Below the pieces are notes generated by a model. It had not been told where the DNA came from, searched no databases, and saw only the letters and a program-made list of their open reading frames with translations. From contig NZ_JBEPWZ010000129.1 of the NCBI RefSeq assembly GCF_041642155.1, forward strand, positions 1-7,870: DNA of 7,870 bases, written 5' to 3'. Origin of the DNA: Fodinibius sp041642155 (GTDB lineage: Bacteria; Bacteroidota; Rhodothermia; Balneolales; Balneolaceae). Both the position numbers and the translations under genes were made by a program. Shown here piece after piece: positions 6,250-7,870 of the stretch (positions are counted from its first letter, which is position 1; every line of letters starts with the position of its first letter).

Positions 6250-6284
6250 TTCAACATTCAACACTTAACATTTATCATTAATAG
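6250..6284 (+). repeat. Degenerate heptamer repeat before cysC
   Basis: Five consecutive seven-base units can be read: TTCAACA, TTCAACA, CTTAACA, TTTATCA, TTAATAG (6250-6284). The first two are identical and the others drift from the same pattern. The block ends one base before the cysC ATG and takes up most of the 44 bp between cysQ and cysC, where a ribosome binding site would otherwise be expected. No Shine-Dalgarno sequence is present. An unstructured AT-rich leader is the usual Bacteroidota arrangement, so a translational role is possible but unproven. Confidence 0.5.
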
Positions 6285-6285
6285 C

Positions 6286-6816
6286 ATGTCAGAAGAAAAG
6301 AAACTAAAGCCGGCGGTCCTCTGGTTTACAGGGCTTTCCGGTTCCGGCAAAAGCACTATCTCTGAAAAAGTATATCCCGCCTTGAAAGAACGCGGCTACC
6401 GGGTGGAACACCTCGACGGGGACGCCATTCGCGACATTTTCCCCTCGACCGGATTTAGCAAGGAAGAACGCAACGCACATATCAGGCGGGTAGGTTACAT
6501 TGCCAGCCGACTGCAGGCCCATGGTGTTTTTGTGATCGGGTCTTTTATCTCTCCCTACCGGGAGGCACGGGACTTCGTACGTGATCTGTGCGAGGACTTT
6601 GTGGAGATCTATGTCTCCACCCCGCTGGAAGTTTGTGAAGAACGGGATGTGAAAGGCCTCTATGCGAAGGCGCGCAAAGGAGAGATCGATAATTTCACCG
6701 GGATCAGTGATCCGTATGAGGAACCGGAGAACCCCGAGCTGGAAATCGATACTACGGATATTACTCCCGGGGAGGGGGTGCAAATGGTGTTGGATTATTT
6801 GGAAAACAGGGATTAG
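6286..6816 (+). CDS. cysC: Adenylyl-sulfate kinase (APS kinase) CysC
   Basis: A 176-residue cytoplasmic kinase that phosphorylates adenosine 5'-phosphosulfate (APS) with ATP to give PAPS, the donor for sulfotransferases and PAPS reductase. Visible motifs are the P-loop GLSGSGKST (16-24), LDGDAIRD (43-50), the IRRVGYIA segment (66-73), FISPYR (87-92), whose S89 is in the place of the family's conserved serine, and a segment including KGLYAKARKGEI and NFTGI that contacts APS. Length is slightly below E. coli CysC (201) because the N-terminus is short. I chose ATG 6286. A TTG at 6238 overlaps the cysQ stop and would add 16 residues, but those are simply the translated heptamer repeat and have no place in the family. 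It stands alone, not as a CysNC fusion. Cotranscription with cysQ is likely. Confidence 0.95.
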   Translation: MSEEKKLKPAVLWFTGLSGSGKSTISEKVYPALKERGYRVEHLDGDAIRDIFPSTGFSKEERNAHIRRVGYIASRLQAHGVFVIGSFISPYREARDFVRDLCEDFVEIYVSTPLEVCEERDVKGLYAKARKGEIDNFTGISDPYEEPENPELEIDTTDITPGEGVQMVLDYLENRD

Positions 6817-6906
6817 TTACTGTCCGCCGCCCCCGTGAGACGTTAAGAGTTAATAATCCATAAACTTTGAAACAATTCGCAGTGCTGGCGGTTATGAAGG
6901 AAGTAC

Positions 6907-6940
6907 AAACCATATAGGATCCTATTCCCTGATGGTTTTT
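6907..6940 (+). terminator. Terminator or attenuator hairpin between cysC and cysD
   Basis: AAACCAT (6907-6913) pairs with ATGGTTT (6932-6938) in a 7-bp stem, followed by further T-rich sequence (TTCTATTTATT). The 18-base loop contains an exact 12-bp palindrome, ATAGGATCCTAT (6914-6925). It starts 90 bp after the cysC stop and ends 57 bp before cysD. A terminator here would separate cysQ-cysC from cysD; a partial one would set their relative amounts. The T run overlaps the stem and the stem is AT-rich, so efficiency is uncertain. Confidence 0.4.
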
Positions 6941-6955
6941 CTATTTATTAATGCT

Positions 6956-6963
6956 TAATTTTA
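6956..6963 (+). promoter_or_regulatory. Weak candidate -7 box for cysD
   Basis: TAATTTTA differs from TAnnTTTG only at the last base. It lies 33 bp upstream of the cysD ATG and just after the hairpin, a sensible place for a cysD promoter. No clear -33 TTG is seen at the expected distance, and such AT-rich matches are common in spacers. Confidence 0.25.
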
Positions 6964-6996
6964 GCAGCTTTATAAAACAAACAATGATTGTCTTGT

Positions 6997-7870
6997 ATGA
7001 GAAAGTATAAATTAAGTCACATTCGGCAGTTAGAAGCTGAATCTATTCATATTATGAGGGAGGTCGCCGCCCAGTTTGAGAATCCGGTATTGATGTTCTC
7101 GGGTGGAAAAGACTCGATTACGATGGCCCGCCTGGCCGAGAAAGCATTTTGGCCTGGTAAAATTCCCTTTCCTTTCCTGCATGTGGATACCGGCCACAAT
7201 TTTGATGAGACCATTGCGTTTCGTGATGAACTGATGGACCGGCTCGGTGTGAATCTCATTGTTGTGAAGGTCCAGGATCTGATAGATTCCGGACGCGTAA
7301 AAGAGGAAAACGGTCCCAATGCAAGCCGTAATAAACTACAGATTCCCGCTTTGCTGGATGCACTGGAAGAACACGGCTTTGATGCCGCATTTGGAGGGGC
7401 CCGGCGGGATGAAGAAAAAGCCCGGGCCAAAGAACGGTTCTTTTCTCACCGCGATGAATTCGGCCAGTGGGATCCCAAGAACCAGCGTCCGGAGCTCTGG
7501 AATCTGTATAACGGAAGGAAGAATCACGGCGAGCACTTTCGGGTTTTTCCACTTAGCAACTGGACCGAGATGGATGTCTGGCAGTATATTGCCGCGGAGG
7601 ATATTGACATACCAAGCCTGTATCTTGCCCATGAGCGGAAAGTTGTTGAGCGATCGGATACGTACCTGGCGAAATCTCAGTTTATTTCGCTGGAAGAGAA
7701 TGAGGAATATGAGCTGAAAACAGTTCGATTCCGGACGATCGGAGATATGACGTGTACCGGGGCTTTTAAATCCGAAGCTTCCACCGTGGCACAGATTATC
7801 GAGGAAGTTGCTTCAGCACGCATTACCGAGCGGGGCAACAGGACGGATGACAAGCGGGCGGAGGCTGCTA
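6997..7870 (+). CDS. cysD: Sulfate adenylyltransferase subunit 2 CysD (3' end cut by window)
   Basis: The small subunit of ATP sulfurylase; with the GTPase CysN it forms APS from sulfate and ATP. The window contains 291 codons, open to the edge. Family members run to about 300 residues, so roughly ten are missing. It belongs to the PP-loop ATP pyrophosphatase/PAPS reductase family: FSGGKDS (34-40) is the PP-loop, HVDTGHNFDE (62-71) follows, GGARRDEEKARAKER (133-147) is the highly conserved CysD signature, and FPLSNWTE (184-191) lies in the C-terminal part. Near the right edge ITERGN precedes the expected conserved tail. ATG 6997 puts the PP-loop at the usual distance from the N-terminus; no Shine-Dalgarno is seen. 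CysD without CysN is not active enough for sulfate assimilation, so cysN is expected immediately beyond the window. It is 180 bp from cysC, with a possible terminator between. Confidence 0.95.
   Translation, partial: MRKYKLSHIRQLEAESIHIMREVAAQFENPVLMFSGGKDSITMARLAEKAFWPGKIPFPFLHVDTGHNFDETIAFRDELMDRLGVNLIVVKVQDLIDSGRVKEENGPNASRNKLQIPALLDALEEHGFDAAFGGARRDEEKARAKERFFSHRDEFGQWDPKNQRPELWNLYNGRKNHGEHFRVFPLSNWTEMDVWQYIAAEDIDIPSLYLAHERKVVERSDTYLAKSQFISLEENEEYELKTVRFRTIGDMTCTGAFKSEASTVAQIIEEVASARITERGNRTDDKRAEAA

Noticed and set aside
6238..6285. Upstream TTG start giving a 192-residue CysC
   Set aside because: The 16 extra residues are the translation of the heptamer repeat and do not match the family; the ATG at 6286 gives the normal N-terminus before the P-loop.
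7047..7717. Open frames on both strands (minus 7047-7430, plus 7319-7717, minus 7256-7632) at the right end
   Set aside because: All overlap the clear CysD reading frame, which runs open to the window edge with its signature motifs; they are shadows.

Overview
The window looks like a chromosomal segment of a Gram-negative bacterium of the Bacteroidota/Balneolota group; a Balneolaceae-like marine or halophilic organism is my best guess. Three things point there: paired Wzi-type outer-membrane capsule proteins, little sign of Shine-Dalgarno sequences before the starts, and promoter-like boxes of the Bacteroidota TAnnTTTG type. The lineage is an inference from these traits, not from a marker gene.

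There are two divergent blocks. The left block (137-5155, minus strand) concerns cell-surface polysaccharide. In transcription order it holds two tandem paralogues of the capsule assembly protein Wzi (5155-3419 and 3357-1600, 61 bp apart) and then, after a 335 bp gap with its own promoter-like boxes, a WbaZ-like family 4 glycosyltransferase (1264-137). All three appear to start at TTG. The glycosyltransferase probably adds a sugar to a lipid-linked glycan in the cytoplasm; the Wzi proteins would act at the outer membrane, where polymer is held or exposed.

The right block (5477 to the window end, plus strand) is sulfate activation and PAP turnover: cysQ (3'(2'),5'-bisphosphate nucleotidase), cysC (APS kinase) and cysD (sulfate adenylyltransferase small subunit, cut by the window edge about ten residues before its expected end). 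CysD with CysN makes APS, CysC turns APS into PAPS, and CysQ removes the PAP left when PAPS is used. cysN would be expected just past the right edge. A hairpin with a T run between cysC and cysD suggests that cysD may be separately transcribed or attenuated.

The 321 bp divergent spacer (5156-5476) holds a good -7 box for cysQ, an inverted repeat, short tandem repeats, and a minus-strand open stretch of 55 codons that reads like the C-terminus of a protein but has no start. I saw no mobile elements, CRISPR arrays, tRNA or rRNA. Nothing here clearly forms a new multi-gene system. The points most worth checking are the Wzi pair, the run of TTG starts, the degenerate 7-bp repeats in front of the cys genes, the possible gene remnant, and the possible link between PAPS supply and sulfated polysaccharide.
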